Assembly: GCF_040729435.1 (NCBI RefSeq)
Contig: NZ_CP160398.1
Coordinates: 372,001-436,000 of the forward strand
Reading direction: 5' to 3'
Length of the DNA: 64,000 nt
DNA from: Pseudomonas sp. HOU2
GTDB lineage: Bacteria; Pseudomonadota; Gammaproteobacteria; Pseudomonadales; Pseudomonadaceae
Within the stretch, counting starts at the first letter, position 1, and every line of letters starts with the position of its first letter. Below, in pieces: positions 8,421-17,817 of the stretch. The position numbers and the translations under genes are program-made. The notes beneath the pieces are model-generated. The model did no database searches. It saw nothing but the letters and a program-made list of their open reading frames with translations, and was not told the origin of the DNA.

Positions 8421-11400
8421 ATGATGCCTGCACCCACTCCTCCCCTGCTGCTCCAGCCCATGCTCAACTCCCCCGGATCATGGCGCGAACTCGGCCACCT
8501 CCATCACATGTCCAGCGCTGACTTCCGATGGCTGAGTCACGTGCAACTGGGGACTCATGCCCTGCGCAGTCAGCAGACCCCGCCCATGCTTGCCCAGCGC
8601 ATCCTGCTCAACACCGAAGGCGCACCAGCGGTGCCGTTGGCGGGCAGCTTCATCCTCAGCGCCACCCCGGATGATCGCGGCATTCTGTTGTACACGCCTT
8701 TTGCCGGGCTGAAAAAACATGCCAGCCTCGCCAGCCTGACTGCGCATCTGGAACAGCATCTGAACAGCGCCCGTGAGGACGATCGGCTGCTCGCGCTTCT
8801 CGCCCTTTCCCATCGCAAACGACTGGCAGAACGGCACGGTATCAGCGTGACCTATCAGCTTGTCGAGGGCGATATATTCGAGGATCAACGCGCCGCCATC
8901 GAGCACTGCCAGCAGCTTAACGCGCAGGCGATGCTCGATGAGCTGATGCAACTGCCCGAGCTTGGCAGCCTGCTCCAGACCATCGTCGACGAACTGCTGA
9001 CGCCAACGATGCGCGACGTCGACCAGACCCGCACGCGCGTGAATCTGTACGCGACCGCAACCGCAACCGCAACCGGCCCGGCATCGACCGACCTTCCTTC
9101 ACGACGCAAGCTCGAAACACTGTCGCTTGGCGACGCGTTGCTATTGCACTATCGCCACTCCGGATGGCCGGTTGGCCAGACCCATGAGTTTTCGCACCCC
9201 GGCCGAACTTTTCTGGCCAGTGATCAGCAACACTGGGAGACAGCCGTCACCACGGCTTCAGGCAAACTGCTTGTGTTGCTGTACCAGCACATGGAGCGCT
9301 ACTGGAATGGCCCCGGCGCTGACGGGGCCTCGCGGCGCGACGTTTTTGCGCAGATTATTCGGCAGCAGGCGCTGGCGGACTTTTTGCTCAAGCGCGAGGC
9401 TGGCATCATCGATCAGCGTCAATTCGACAGCCTGCTGACGTCGTTGGGTTTCAATGAAAGTCTGGCACCTCGCGCGGCCGTGGAAACCGTGCGTCTATGG
9501 GAGCACCAGGCAAACTTCGTGGAACTGGCCGGTGCGCTGATGATCGGCCATTCCGACAGCTGCCTGTATACCCCGACTCACGGTTTGCAGGTGCTCAGGG
9601 ACTACGCAGATCTCAAAGCCATGTTGCTCGGCAAGTTCGCCAGCCCCGGGCATGAAGACGAACTCTATGGTCTGTTGAGTCTCGACGAGCGCCAACGCTT
9701 TCTCGGTTTCGACCGGCCGCAGGTTTCCGGCCAATCGATTGCCGGAGACGTGTTCAGCGTCCTGCTCGAGTTGATCATCACCAAGCAACGACAGAACATC
9801 GACTATGCCTTGCAGTTGTACCGGCACAGCGACGGCGTCGTGGATATCCGCGCGCTGTTCGACAAGGCCCTGGACATCCGTTCGATGCTCCACGAGCGCC
9901 TTGTGCCACTGGATGCCCGCGGGCGCTGGAGCACCCGGCCGATGCTCACCGGTAACCCATTGCCTTCCAGGGTGCTGGCAGACACTGCCGCAGCCGAAGT
10001 GCGCAAGTTCGCCAGCATCATGCCGACCATCGCCGCAGACTTCGCCGCCCAGCCACTGAGCGTCACGGCGCTGCAGCGCACCTATCTGCTGGGCATCGCC
10101 GCGAAACTGGCACACGCCCTGTCTGTCGGCATCAATGGCGAAGCACGGTTGAGAGTCCTGAACGGAACGCTGAGCCGTCATCAGCAAGCCCTGGTCGACA
10201 CCGTGTTCAATCCGGATTACCCGGATCGCAGCCGCCGCAAGGCACTCAACGGGTTTCGGCCGGACGCCTGGGCATTGACGTTACAGCTCGCCGGGCAAAG
10301 CGACATGCTGCCGCTGGCCAACTGCGTCCTGCTCACGGAACGCGGTGGACCCGATACGCAGCACTCGGGACGCGCGATTTTGTGGACACCCGCCCTGGGC
10401 CTGGAAGTCTTCCGCTCGATCGAGCAGGCCAGACAGGTTTTGAACCAGCGGCTGCTGGATCCGCAAAAACGCCTGGTGCTGCTGGAAAACCTTTCACCCC
10501 TGCACCAGAGGTTCCATCAACACTACACGCTGGGACGGTTACAGCTGATCAGCGGCAATGTCCTGCAGGATCGTATCGAATCAGCGATCGAACACTTTCT
10601 CCAGCGCTGTGATCAGGTGCGGGGCCGCCAATGGCCAACGCCGCGCGAAACCCGGATCCTCAACACGTTGAGTGAGCAAGTCGTCGAGACCAATCTGCAA
10701 CGTGCCACCGCTCTGGCGCAGGCACTCGGCAAGCAGCATTCACTGCCTGCCTGGCTGGGAATGGCCACGCTTGAAGAGCAGCAGTTGCACCTGGAACTGC
10801 TGGAACAGTGGCGCCTCAGTGTCATTGACGACGCGGATTATCTCCACGCGCTGCCAACCTTGCGTGATTACATCAGGCAGACGCTTCAAACACTGTTGAG
10901 CACCCGCTTGCAGAGGCAGGCTCTCGACCCCGAGCAGATCATCGTCACTCCGGCGCTGAGCCTGATCGGGTCGGCGATGAGCCTGACCGATTTCGCCTTG
11001 AACCATGCGCATATTGCACAGGACACTGCATTCACCCTCAGTTCGAGCACCGACCAGGCGCTGCCGACGGGACTCGACCAGCAAGCGGTCAGAAGTCTTC
11101 TGTTGTCCTTGAACGTAGCGACAACATTTGCCGACAAAATCACCAAGGCGTTGTCTGTGGATGGCGTCGATGCCGAACAACGCAAGCAGCGTTTCCTCCG
11201 GCAACTACCCTGGCAACTGCTGCAGCATGCCCATCAGCTGCAACTGCAACAACGCTTGTCGCCGAAGGCCTTCAGCTTGATTTCACAGGTGCTCGACATG
11301 CCCGATGCCGTCGCTCGTGCGACCGTGCAAGGGGCCGATGCCATTGTCCGGCCGTTGGCGCTGATCAAGACTGCCGGAGCCTCAGCGATCAAGGCGCTGG

Positions 11401-13256
11401 GACTGTACTTGATCGGCCCTGCGGGACAACCCGGCCCTCAAGTGCTTTATGCGCCGTACCATGGAGAGCACGCATTCAGTGAGTTCGAGGACGAGGCGGC
11501 AGTGATCGCCGCGCTGAACACGCCGGGTTCACTGCAGGACTTGCTGCTGCGCCGCTTGCCGGAAAGTCAACGTTCGATCTTCAGCGCGTTGTTCAAGGCG
11601 AGCAGCGGCCGGACGAGCGAAATGACCCTGGCCGCCAATCCGGTCGACGGCAACTTGCTGCTGCAGTTGTTCGACGACAATCTGGCGTTGTTACCCCACT
11701 TGCTGAGCAGCCATTCGCTGCCATCGGCGCAGGCGGATTGGGACGCCGCGAAGAATCTGTTCAGTACAGGCATCCAGCAGATCCGGGGCCTGCTGCCGGG
11801 CAAACTTGCCTATGTGCAGTTTCTCTGGCAAAGCTTCAAGGATTTCATGGGCTCGGCCGAAGCGTTGCAGGATCACCACTGGAAACGTGCGCTGCAAACC
11901 TTTGTCGCTGGCGCAGCGCAGATGATCACCCTCGGGCGACTGGCACTGGAGTCACGTCTGGAATCTCGAGCTGTGGCAGCGCCGCAAGCACCGCAGCCAG
12001 CCACGCTGAGTGCTCCCGTCCTTGCGCAGACAGAGCCGACCGATCCGTTGCGCACCTCGCTGCAGACCTTTGAAGCTCCGACGATCGCGCTGAAGGATCT
12101 GACCCACAATGCAGCCGAAGGCACGTATCAGGACCTGAAAACCAAAGCGACCTACGCCCCCATTGCCGGCAAAGTCTATCCCGTGGAGCGGCCGGGAGCC
12201 GTCTGGCAAATCAAGGGCGCCGACCAGCCAGGTCCGGTGTTGCAACACACCGCTTCCCGGCAACTGGTGCTGGACCCGGATCGCCATACCGTGCATTTCG
12301 GCAAAGGCCTGTCGAAAATGTACAACCGCTTTGCGACTGATCGCGAAACCCGACACTGGCTGAATATCGAGGCGCAAGGCATGGACGAAATCCGCGCCAG
12401 ACACCCGGAAAAGGCGCGCATGATCATCGAGGCGATTGATCTGGCCCGGCATTACGCGTTCAACAGCCTGCACAATCTTGCCCAGCTCAGAAACTACGCG
12501 CCCGGTACTCGCCTCGATACTTTTCTCAAAAGCTTTTTTGGCGTGCAACGCCTGGATGCCGACATTCTCGACAAATTGAAGCTGGCCATCGTGCCGATCT
12601 GTGATGCCTTGGTCGACCCCACGGAAGACCTGATGAATACCAGTCGCTTTGTCGTCGGCTCGAATAAGCACCGCAACTCGGGAGTCATTGCCTTTGTACT
12701 GGGCGAGGATTTGCTCCAACGAGTGCACTTCACCGAGAAGTTCTTCAATCAGGGGCTGGACTGGTACAAAAACGGTCTTACCCAGCCTTTCAATGTCGAA
12801 GGGCATGCACGGGCGGCAACGCTGATCCACGAGTTTTCTCACCAGTTCGGCAAGACCGTGGACATCGCGACCCTGGAAGCCCGCCGCCCGTTTACGGATC
12901 TGATTGCCACAGTCACCGGCTACGGCGCGGCCCAGAAACAGGCACAAACGCAATTCCAGCGCGAAGCCTTGTCACTGTCCACACCTCGTGAAGAACTGTT
13001 TTCGCGCTGGAGCGAAGAATTCAAGGAATGGCTCGATGTCGACGAGACGCCGGGCATGGGTCATGTGCGCAGGGAAATTCTCAGGACCACCCATACCGCG
13101 AATCTGGAAGAGGCGCGCACGGCATTTCTCAGCCCGACGAATGCGCACCCAAGGATCGACACGATATTGAGTAATGCCGATTCCATCGCTTTCCTGATTT
13201 GCGAAATGGGCCGCCAACTCGACCCGGTGGTCCAGCCTCACGGAGGGCTCAACTAA
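8421..13256 (+). CDS. Giant DUF6543-like toxin with C-terminal zincin domain
   Basis: A 1611-residue protein without signal peptide. The N-terminal two thirds resemble the large Pseudomonas proteins with a dermonecrotic-toxin-like DUF6543 region: phrases such as FILSATPDDRGILLYTPFAG and LYTPTHGLQVLRDYADL recur inside it, and there is internal repetition (compare the segments near residues 80, 375 and 1010). The last 160 residues hold a zinc-peptidase motif, HEFSH at 1470-1474, and a later NADSIAF at 1585-1591. The HExxH plus NADS pairing resembles M35 aspzincins such as deuterolysin. No immunity or secretion gene adjoins it. Toxin function is inferred from family architecture; the metalloprotease site is seen directly. 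Confidence 0.75.
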   Translation: MMPAPTPPLLLQPMLNSPGSWRELGHLHHMSSADFRWLSHVQLGTHALRSQQTPPMLAQRILLNTEGAPAVPLAGSFILSATPDDRGILLYTPFAGLKKHASLASLTAHLEQHLNSAREDDRLLALLALSHRKRLAERHGISVTYQLVEGDIFEDQRAAIEHCQQLNAQAMLDELMQLPELGSLLQTIVDELLTPTMRDVDQTRTRVNLYATATATATGPASTDLPSRRKLETLSLGDALLLHYRHSGWPVGQTHEFSHPGRTFLASDQQHWETAVTTASGKLLVLLYQHMERYWNGPGADGASRRDVFAQIIRQQALADFLLKREAGIIDQRQFDSLLTSLGFNESLAPRAAVETVRLWEHQANFVELAGALMIGHSDSCLYTPTHGLQVLRDYADLKAMLLGKFASPGHEDELYGLLSLDERQRFLGFDRPQVSGQSIAGDVFSVLLELIITKQRQNIDYALQLYRHSDGVVDIRALFDKALDIRSMLHERLVPLDARGRWSTRPMLTGNPLPSRVLADTAAAEVRKFASIMPTIAADFAAQPLSVTALQRTYLLGIAAKLAHALSVGINGEARLRVLNGTLSRHQQALVDTVFNPDYPDRSRRKALNGFRPDAWALTLQLAGQSDMLPLANCVLLTERGGPDTQHSGRAILWTPALGLEVFRSIEQARQVLNQRLLDPQKRLVLLENLSPLHQRFHQHYTLGRLQLISGNVLQDRIESAIEHFLQRCDQVRGRQWPTPRETRILNTLSEQVVETNLQRATALAQALGKQHSLPAWLGMATLEEQQLHLELLEQWRLSVIDDADYLHALPTLRDYIRQTLQTLLSTRLQRQALDPEQIIVTPALSLIGSAMSLTDFALNHAHIAQDTAFTLSSSTDQALPTGLDQQAVRSLLLSLNVATTFADKITKALSVDGVDAEQRKQRFLRQLPWQLLQHAHQLQLQQRLSPKAFSLISQVLDMPDAVARATVQGADAIVRPLALIKTAGASAIKALGLYLIGPAGQPGPQVLYAPYHGEHAFSEFEDEAAVIAALNTPGSLQDLLLRRLPESQRSIFSALFKASSGRTSEMTLAANPVDGNLLLQLFDDNLALLPHLLSSHSLPSAQADWDAAKNLFSTGIQQIRGLLPGKLAYVQFLWQSFKDFMGSAEALQDHHWKRALQTFVAGAAQMITLGRLALESRLESRAVAAPQAPQPATLSAPVLAQTEPTDPLRTSLQTFEAPTIALKDLTHNAAEGTYQDLKTKATYAPIAGKVYPVERPGAVWQIKGADQPGPVLQHTASRQLVLDPDRHTVHFGKGLSKMYNRFATDRETRHWLNIEAQGMDEIRARHPEKARMIIEAIDLARHYAFNSLHNLAQLRNYAPGTRLDTFLKSFFGVQRLDADILDKLKLAIVPICDALVDPTEDLMNTSRFVVGSNKHRNSGVIAFVLGEDLLQRVHFTEKFFNQGLDWYKNGLTQPFNVEGHARAATLIHEFSHQFGKTVDIATLEARRPFTDLIATVTGYGAAQKQAQTQFQREALSLSTPREELFSRWSEEFKEWLDVDETPGMGHVRREILRTTHTANLEEARTAFLSPTNAHPRIDTILSNADSIAFLICEMGRQLDPVVQPHGGLN

Positions 13257-13260
13257 GCAA

Positions 13261-13294
13261 AAAAAATGCGCAGGCATTGGCCTGCGCATTGTTT
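13261..13294. terminator. Bidirectional terminator between toxin and PepSY genes
   Basis: A perfect 11-bp stem, AATGCGCAGGC and its complement, with the loop ATTG. An A-run precedes it (a T-run on the minus strand) and GTTT follows, so it can serve both convergent genes. Confidence 0.85.
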
Positions 13295-13308
13295 ATCGCG
13301 GGATGGAA

Positions 13309-13578
13309 TCAGTCTTTCTGGTCACGCAATACATTGCCCGAGGCGCCGTCAATTCGGAATTCATACACCGAACCGTCGGCCTTGCGACCCTCACCTTTCC
13401 AGTAGCCGTCATTGTCGGCCTCGATTTCATAGACTTCAACGTAACCGGCCTTGGTTTTCACGATCTCGATTGCCTTTTCGATGGTGACCCAGCCTGCACC
13501 GGGGCGATCGGCCATGGCGGCACCGGCACTGAAAAGAGCGGCGGTGGCAATTGCAGCGGCTAAGGTTTTTTTGATCAT
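13309..13578 (-). CDS. PepSY-domain secreted protein
   Basis: An 89-residue exported protein. Residues 1-23 are a signal peptide (MIKKTLAAAIATAALFSAG, cut after AMA). The remainder is one PepSY-like unit: WVTIEKAIEIVKTKAGYVEVY, then IEADNDGYWKGEGRKADGS and YEFRIDGASGNVL. PepSY proteins are small periplasmic modules, often tied to protease inhibition or to two-component sensing. The start was chosen at the ATG that gives the signal peptide and has GGAG upstream; a longer in-frame reading to 13731 would remove the N-terminal signal. It is convergent with the toxin gene and divergent from the fecR-like gene. Confidence 0.82.
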   Translation of the reverse strand: MIKKTLAAAIATAALFSAGAAMADRPGAGWVTIEKAIEIVKTKAGYVEVYEIEADNDGYWKGEGRKADGSVYEFRIDGASGNVLRDQKD

Positions 13579-13730
13579 TTTTTCACTCCATTTGTGGATG
13601 ATGTTCCTCGGATGTCCTGTTTTTGGGCGTCTGACGGAAAAATAAGTTCCACTTTGATGGGCAATTGCCATGACGGATGTTCTCGGCGCAACGCCCGCAA
13701 GGTTAGAATGCAGCAAATCAGGACGAGTCA

Positions 13731-14732
13731 ATGACCCAAGAATCCCTCTCGGAAGCCGAATACGATGCGATCACCGATGCCGCCGCGCACTGGTGCATGC
13801 GTCTGCACGCCGTAGACTGCTCCGCCGAGGAGCGACTGGCTTTCGAGCAATGGCGCGATGCGCATCCACTGCATGCATTCGAATATGAAGCGATGCTGGA
13901 AATCTGGGACGTTGCCGAACACTTGCCACGTCCGCAGACGCCGCCGAGTGTGCCGCTGAATAAACCTCTGCCTGCCTGGCGTCGCTATGCAATTGCCGCG
14001 AGTGTCTGTGCGCTGGCCTTGCCACTGGCGGCCTACAGCGGCTGGAACCTGGGCTGGTTGCCCAACAGCTATCAGCACTTCGAAGCCACCGACAATGTCC
14101 GTCAGGTCACCTTGAAGGACGGCAGTCAGGTCGAGCTCAACCTCAATACCGAGTTGACCTTCAGCAATTACAAGGACGAACGCCGAGTCACCCTGAAAAA
14201 AGGCGAGGCGTTTTTCGAAGTCAGCCATGACCTCTCCCACCCGTTCGTGGTCAGGGCTGGCGAAGGCAAGATCCGCGTGACCGGCACCCGCTTCAATGTC
14301 TGGCTCTACGAAGATCAGGTGCGGGTCAACCTGATCGAAGGCTCGGTGCTGGTAACCAGCAACGCCGCCCTGCCCGGCGACGGTCTGCGCCTGGGGCCGG
14401 CCATGCAGGCGCAGTACCGGCATGGCGACTACATGCCGCAGATCAGCCAGACCTACGCCAACGACAACGCCCTGGCCTGGCGCAACGGCAAACTGGTGCT
14501 CGACAACCTGGCACTCAACGACGCCTTGCCGCTGATCAATCGCTACCTGAGCAAACCGCTGAAACTGGCCGACGCCAACACCGGCACGATCCGCGTCGGC
14601 GGCGTCTACAACATCAAAGAACTCGGCGGCCTCGTCAACACCCTGCCCAAGGTGCTGCCGGTCTACCTGACGCGCAATACCGAGGGTGATCCGGTGATCA
14701 ACTCGATGCCGCGGCAGCCACCGAAGAGTTGA
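13731..14732 (+). CDS. FecR-family transmembrane anti-sigma factor
   Basis: A 333-residue inner-membrane regulator of ECF sigma factors. Residues 10-55 form the cytoplasmic anti-sigma part (DUF4880-like, AAAHWCMRLHAVDCSAEERL), about 83-103 a membrane segment, 110-205 the periplasmic FecR domain (VTLKDGSQVELNLNTELTF and GTRFNVWLYEDQVRVNLIEG), and the last 75 residues a DUF4974/STN-like part. No sigma factor or TonB receptor gene adjoins it, which is unusual for FecR. It is convergent with pvdQ. In P. aeruginosa the pyoverdine anti-sigma gene fpvR lies near pvdQ, so FpvR is a plausible identity, but that is inference. Confidence 0.85.
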   Translation: MTQESLSEAEYDAITDAAAHWCMRLHAVDCSAEERLAFEQWRDAHPLHAFEYEAMLEIWDVAEHLPRPQTPPSVPLNKPLPAWRRYAIAASVCALALPLAAYSGWNLGWLPNSYQHFEATDNVRQVTLKDGSQVELNLNTELTFSNYKDERRVTLKKGEAFFEVSHDLSHPFVVRAGEGKIRVTGTRFNVWLYEDQVRVNLIEGSVLVTSNAALPGDGLRLGPAMQAQYRHGDYMPQISQTYANDNALAWRNGKLVLDNLALNDALPLINRYLSKPLKLADANTGTIRVGGVYNIKELGGLVNTLPKVLPVYLTRNTEGDPVINSMPRQPPKS

Positions 14733-14743
14733 GACACACAAGC

Positions 14744-14786
14744 AAAAAAAAGCCGCTGTCCCCGTTCAGGGAGCAGCGGCTTTTTC
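14744..14786. terminator. Bidirectional terminator between fecR-like gene and pvdQ
   Basis: Stem AAGCCGCTG paired with CAGCGGCTT around a 15-nt loop, with an A-run before and a T-run after. It fits both convergent genes. Confidence 0.9.
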
Positions 14787-14798
14787 GTTCAGCCTGAC

Positions 14799-17144
14799 TT
14801 ACTGCGCAACCACCTCGGCGCTCTTGCCCGCCACCTCGCGAACGGTTTGCAGCTGATACTGCGGATCAGCGGCGATCTGCTGCTCAGTGAACGGCAGCAC
14901 ACTCCACTGTTTTTTCGAAAATGCCTCGGTCTGATCGCGAGAGTATTTCGACTCCGGGTCACTCGACAGCGAGAACGCCAGCAGCCCTTGAGCGTGCGGG
15001 CCTTTGTCGTCGAAGGTCACCACTTGCAGATAGCTGGTGCCGCTGACCACTTCGAGTTTGCCGTCTTCACGCGGCACACTCTGGATCGCGTTGTAGATCC
15101 CCAGCGTTCCCGGGCCGCCGTGAATCGCAGTTTGTCGAGCGCCGCTGCTCACCACCTGAATATCGCCCCAGCGGGTTTCAGGCTTGAGGCCCATTTTCTG
15201 TGCCGTGGCGGCCGACGCCAGCAGCGCTTCACGCAGTGCCTTGCTCACCGCCGGTTGCTCGATCGCCAGACCGCGTGGCGTGTGTTGCGGGTCTTTTGGA
15301 TCGAACGGTACGCGCCAGACATCCGGCGCTTGTTGCAATGCCTGCATGATGTTCTGGAAATGCACCAGGCCAATGCCCGAATCCAGATTCGCCCGACCGT
15401 CCCAACCCTTGAGGCTGGCGCAAACCGGCTTCAGCGAGGCCGCGTCCGCACCCAGATCCCCTGCGCAAAACTTCAACAGATCGGGCAGCACCTGAGTCGC
15501 CAGATAAACGTTGTCGTCCATCACCATCTGTTGCAGATCCTTCATCGCCAGCGGGCCTTTTTTGCCCAGAGCACTCAGACGCTCCAGCGCAAAGCGCGCA
15601 CGCAGGCCCAGCGGCTGGCCGTCCTGACTGATCAGCGGCGAGAATCCGGTCAGCGGTTGTGCCGGGTTTGCCAGCCACGCTGAATCGTTGGAGTGCTGGA
15701 CGAAGTCCTTGCGCAACAGTTGCGGCAGCTGGCTGGCGGCATAGATGCCCTTCTGCGCAGCTTGCGGATCGATGTCCCAGGCGCACGCGCTGTTGGAACC
15801 GTCGAGCACGATCATCTGCAAGCCGATGCGCGGGTCGCTGCATTTGGCCAGTTTGTCGGCACTGACGTTCGGTACCACCGACAGGTTCATGTACAGCGTC
15901 TGTCCCTTGTCATCCACGGCCAGGGTGTTGACCCAAGGGATGCCCTGAATCTTGTGCACCGAATCCTGCAGATCCTTGAGGCTCGACGCCTGGTTCATCG
16001 CGTACCACTGCGTCAGCACGCGATCATTGTCCAGGTTGGCGTCGCGCAGGCTGTAGGCGTACTGATGATCCCAGTCGAGTTTGCCCGGCCATTGCACGAT
16101 CGGGCCGAACTGCGAGCTGTAGACATCGCGCGAAACCGGCACCACTTGGCCATCCGCCTGTTTGACCTGCACAGTGACCGTCTGCTTGTTCAACGGCAGC
16201 GACTTGCCGTCGAGCAGGTAGCGGGTCGGGTCTTTCGGATCGAGTTGCAGGCGATACAGGGTGAAGTGCTTGGACGAGTCCACGGTGTGGGTCCAGGCCA
16301 GGTGCTGATTGAAACCGATGTTGATCATCGGCAACCCCGGCAAGGCTGCGCCCATGACGTCGAGTTTGCCCGGAATGGTCAGGTGCATCTGGTAAAAGCG
16401 CATGCCGCCGACCCATGGGAAATGCGGGTTGGCCAGCAACATGCCGCGCCCGTTGAACGAGCGTTCGCTGCCGACCGCCACGGCGTTGCTGCCGCGATCC
16501 AGGGCGAAGCGCTGCAGGCGTGCATCCGCCAACTGATAGGCCTGCGCATTGCTGCCGAGCTGTGCCGTGGCCTGGGGCGGCGTCGCGCCTGCCAGGGCTT
16601 CGGCGAACTGCCCGACACCGCCCTCGACCAGCAGGCGTCGAGTGAGTTTCACCAGATCCTCGGCGGCGATATCACGCACCCACTCCCCCTGGCACTGTTG
16701 CGGCAGCCCCTGCTGGCGGCGCTCTGCCAGATAGCGGTTGTAACCCGCTGCGTAACCTTCCACCAGATCGTGCACCTGCGCCGGTTGCGCGTCCCAGAAG
16801 GCTTTCACTGCTTCGGGGGTGTTGAGCCAGGTGAAGAACAGATCGCTGACGCGATTCTCGCGCTGTTCGACAGTGAACTGCTCCGGCCCGAAATAGCGCG
16901 AGCGCTGGCCATTGACCGTGACGATTTCGTTGGCCAGCAGGCACAGGTTGTCCTGCGCGTAGGCGTAACCGATGCCGAAACCCAGGCCGCGCTCGTTCTC
17001 GGCGCGGATGTGCGGTACGCCAAAGGAGGTGCGACGGATATCGGCGCTGGCCTGTGCTGCGGGACTGAAGGCATGGGCGGACAGACTGAGTCCGAGAAAC
17101 GCACCGGCGAGGGCCAGTCCGGTTAACTGTCGGGAAATAATCAC
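14799..17144 (-). CDS. pvdQ: Acyl-homoserine lactone acylase / pyoverdine-maturation acylase PvdQ
   Basis: A 781-residue periplasmic Ntn-hydrolase of the penicillin-acylase family. The sequence is close to P. aeruginosa PvdQ along its length, for example MLLANPHFPWVGGMRFYQMH, DFVQHSNDSAWLANP and YNAIQSVPRE. PvdQ removes the fatty acyl chain from the pyoverdine precursor and can also cleave long-chain AHLs. It is made as a precursor cut before the nucleophile, here Ser219 in LDRGSNAVAVG. A signal peptide (about residues 1-25) is present. The start is a GTG at 17142-17144 with AGGAG upstream; extension to an upstream ATG would spoil the signal peptide. QuiP-type acylases are the main alternative. 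Confidence 0.88.
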   Translation of the reverse strand: MIISRQLTGLALAGAFLGLSLSAHAFSPAAQASADIRRTSFGVPHIRAENERGLGFGIGYAYAQDNLCLLANEIVTVNGQRSRYFGPEQFTVEQRENRVSDLFFTWLNTPEAVKAFWDAQPAQVHDLVEGYAAGYNRYLAERRQQGLPQQCQGEWVRDIAAEDLVKLTRRLLVEGGVGQFAEALAGATPPQATAQLGSNAQAYQLADARLQRFALDRGSNAVAVGSERSFNGRGMLLANPHFPWVGGMRFYQMHLTIPGKLDVMGAALPGLPMINIGFNQHLAWTHTVDSSKHFTLYRLQLDPKDPTRYLLDGKSLPLNKQTVTVQVKQADGQVVPVSRDVYSSQFGPIVQWPGKLDWDHQYAYSLRDANLDNDRVLTQWYAMNQASSLKDLQDSVHKIQGIPWVNTLAVDDKGQTLYMNLSVVPNVSADKLAKCSDPRIGLQMIVLDGSNSACAWDIDPQAAQKGIYAASQLPQLLRKDFVQHSNDSAWLANPAQPLTGFSPLISQDGQPLGLRARFALERLSALGKKGPLAMKDLQQMVMDDNVYLATQVLPDLLKFCAGDLGADAASLKPVCASLKGWDGRANLDSGIGLVHFQNIMQALQQAPDVWRVPFDPKDPQHTPRGLAIEQPAVSKALREALLASAATAQKMGLKPETRWGDIQVVSSGARQTAIHGGPGTLGIYNAIQSVPREDGKLEVVSGTSYLQVVTFDDKGPHAQGLLAFSLSSDPESKYSRDQTEAFSKKQWSVLPFTEQQIAADPQYQLQTVREVAGKSAEVVAQ

Positions 17145-17239
17145 ACTCGCTCCTGAACGACAAGACAAGGATCGGCGCTTGCGCCGGATCCGCTCTGAAA
17201 TTGATTCATGCGCCTGGGCGCAAGACGGCTGTTCAGGAA

Positions 17240-17262
17240 ACGAATGCGGGAAAAAAAATTTA
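17240..17262 (-). promoter_or_regulatory. Possible PvdS-type (iron-starvation) promoter for pvdQ
   Basis: On the minus strand GGCTAAAT is followed by a T-rich spacer and CGT, resembling the TAAAT...CGT promoter used by the sigma factor PvdS. The spacing is 15 nt, one less than the usual 16-17. It lies about 95 nt upstream of the pvdQ GTG. The match to the -35 core is good, but the short spacing makes this tentative. Confidence 0.4.
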
Positions 17263-17421
17263 GCCCGATTGACGAGGGTGCAATCCACTGATTACGGGAA
17301 AACAACGAATAACCGACAAAATTTCTACATATTTCCTTTCATGATTTGTCGTGCTGAAACGTCTTGTTTACTGAGAGCAGTCAAAACGTTTCCTGATCGG
17401 GCTCTGAAAAGGAGTAACCCC

Positions 17422-17799
17422 ATGTACAACTCGCAACTACCAACGGACGGTAGCCAGGCGTCACAAGGAGCTGCCATGAGTTCCCGCGCGAGCAGTTTCG
17501 CCCCCAGCCCCGAACGCCTGGGTAATGAGCGCATTCGCCTGCTGCTGAAAAGCTTCGGTCTGCGCACCAGCCTGATTCGCCTGAAAGTCATCGACGCCCT
17601 GCTGGTCGCCGCGCAAAGCGATCGACGCCTGGGTGTGCGCGGTGTGCACAGCCAGTTGCTGGACCTGGATATTCCGTTGTCCTTTCTCAGCGTGCGCGAA
17701 GTGTTGAAGCGTCTGTGTGCCGAAGGTGTGGTCACCTTCAACCCGGACAAGAGTTACAGCCTGCATCCACAGGCTGCTGCCGTGCTCAATCACGATTGA
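17422..17799 (+). CDS. Fur-like winged-helix protein (metal-uptake regulator-like)
   Basis: A 125-residue protein. After about 40 polar residues it has a winged-helix region like the DNA-binding half of Fur: LKSFGLRTSLIRLKVIDALL, then LSVREVLKRLCAEGVVTF. It lacks the histidine and cysteine-rich metal and dimer domain of true Fur proteins, so it is a shortened or diverged relative, the kind often labelled Fe2+/Zn2+ uptake regulation protein in Pseudomonas. The start at 17422 has AAGGAG 7 nt before it. It is divergent from pvdQ and could respond to or act on iron genes, but this is only positional inference. Confidence 0.7.
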   Translation: MYNSQLPTDGSQASQGAAMSSRASSFAPSPERLGNERIRLLLKSFGLRTSLIRLKVIDALLVAAQSDRRLGVRGVHSQLLDLDIPLSFLSVREVLKRLCAEGVVTFNPDKSYSLHPQAAAVLNHD

Positions 17800-17817
17800 A
17801 GCGTCCCGCGATCGCCG

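Noticed and set aside
15693..17126. A 477-codon open frame on the plus strand
   Set aside because: It is antisense to pvdQ, which has a full signal peptide, ribosome-binding site and catalytic motifs.
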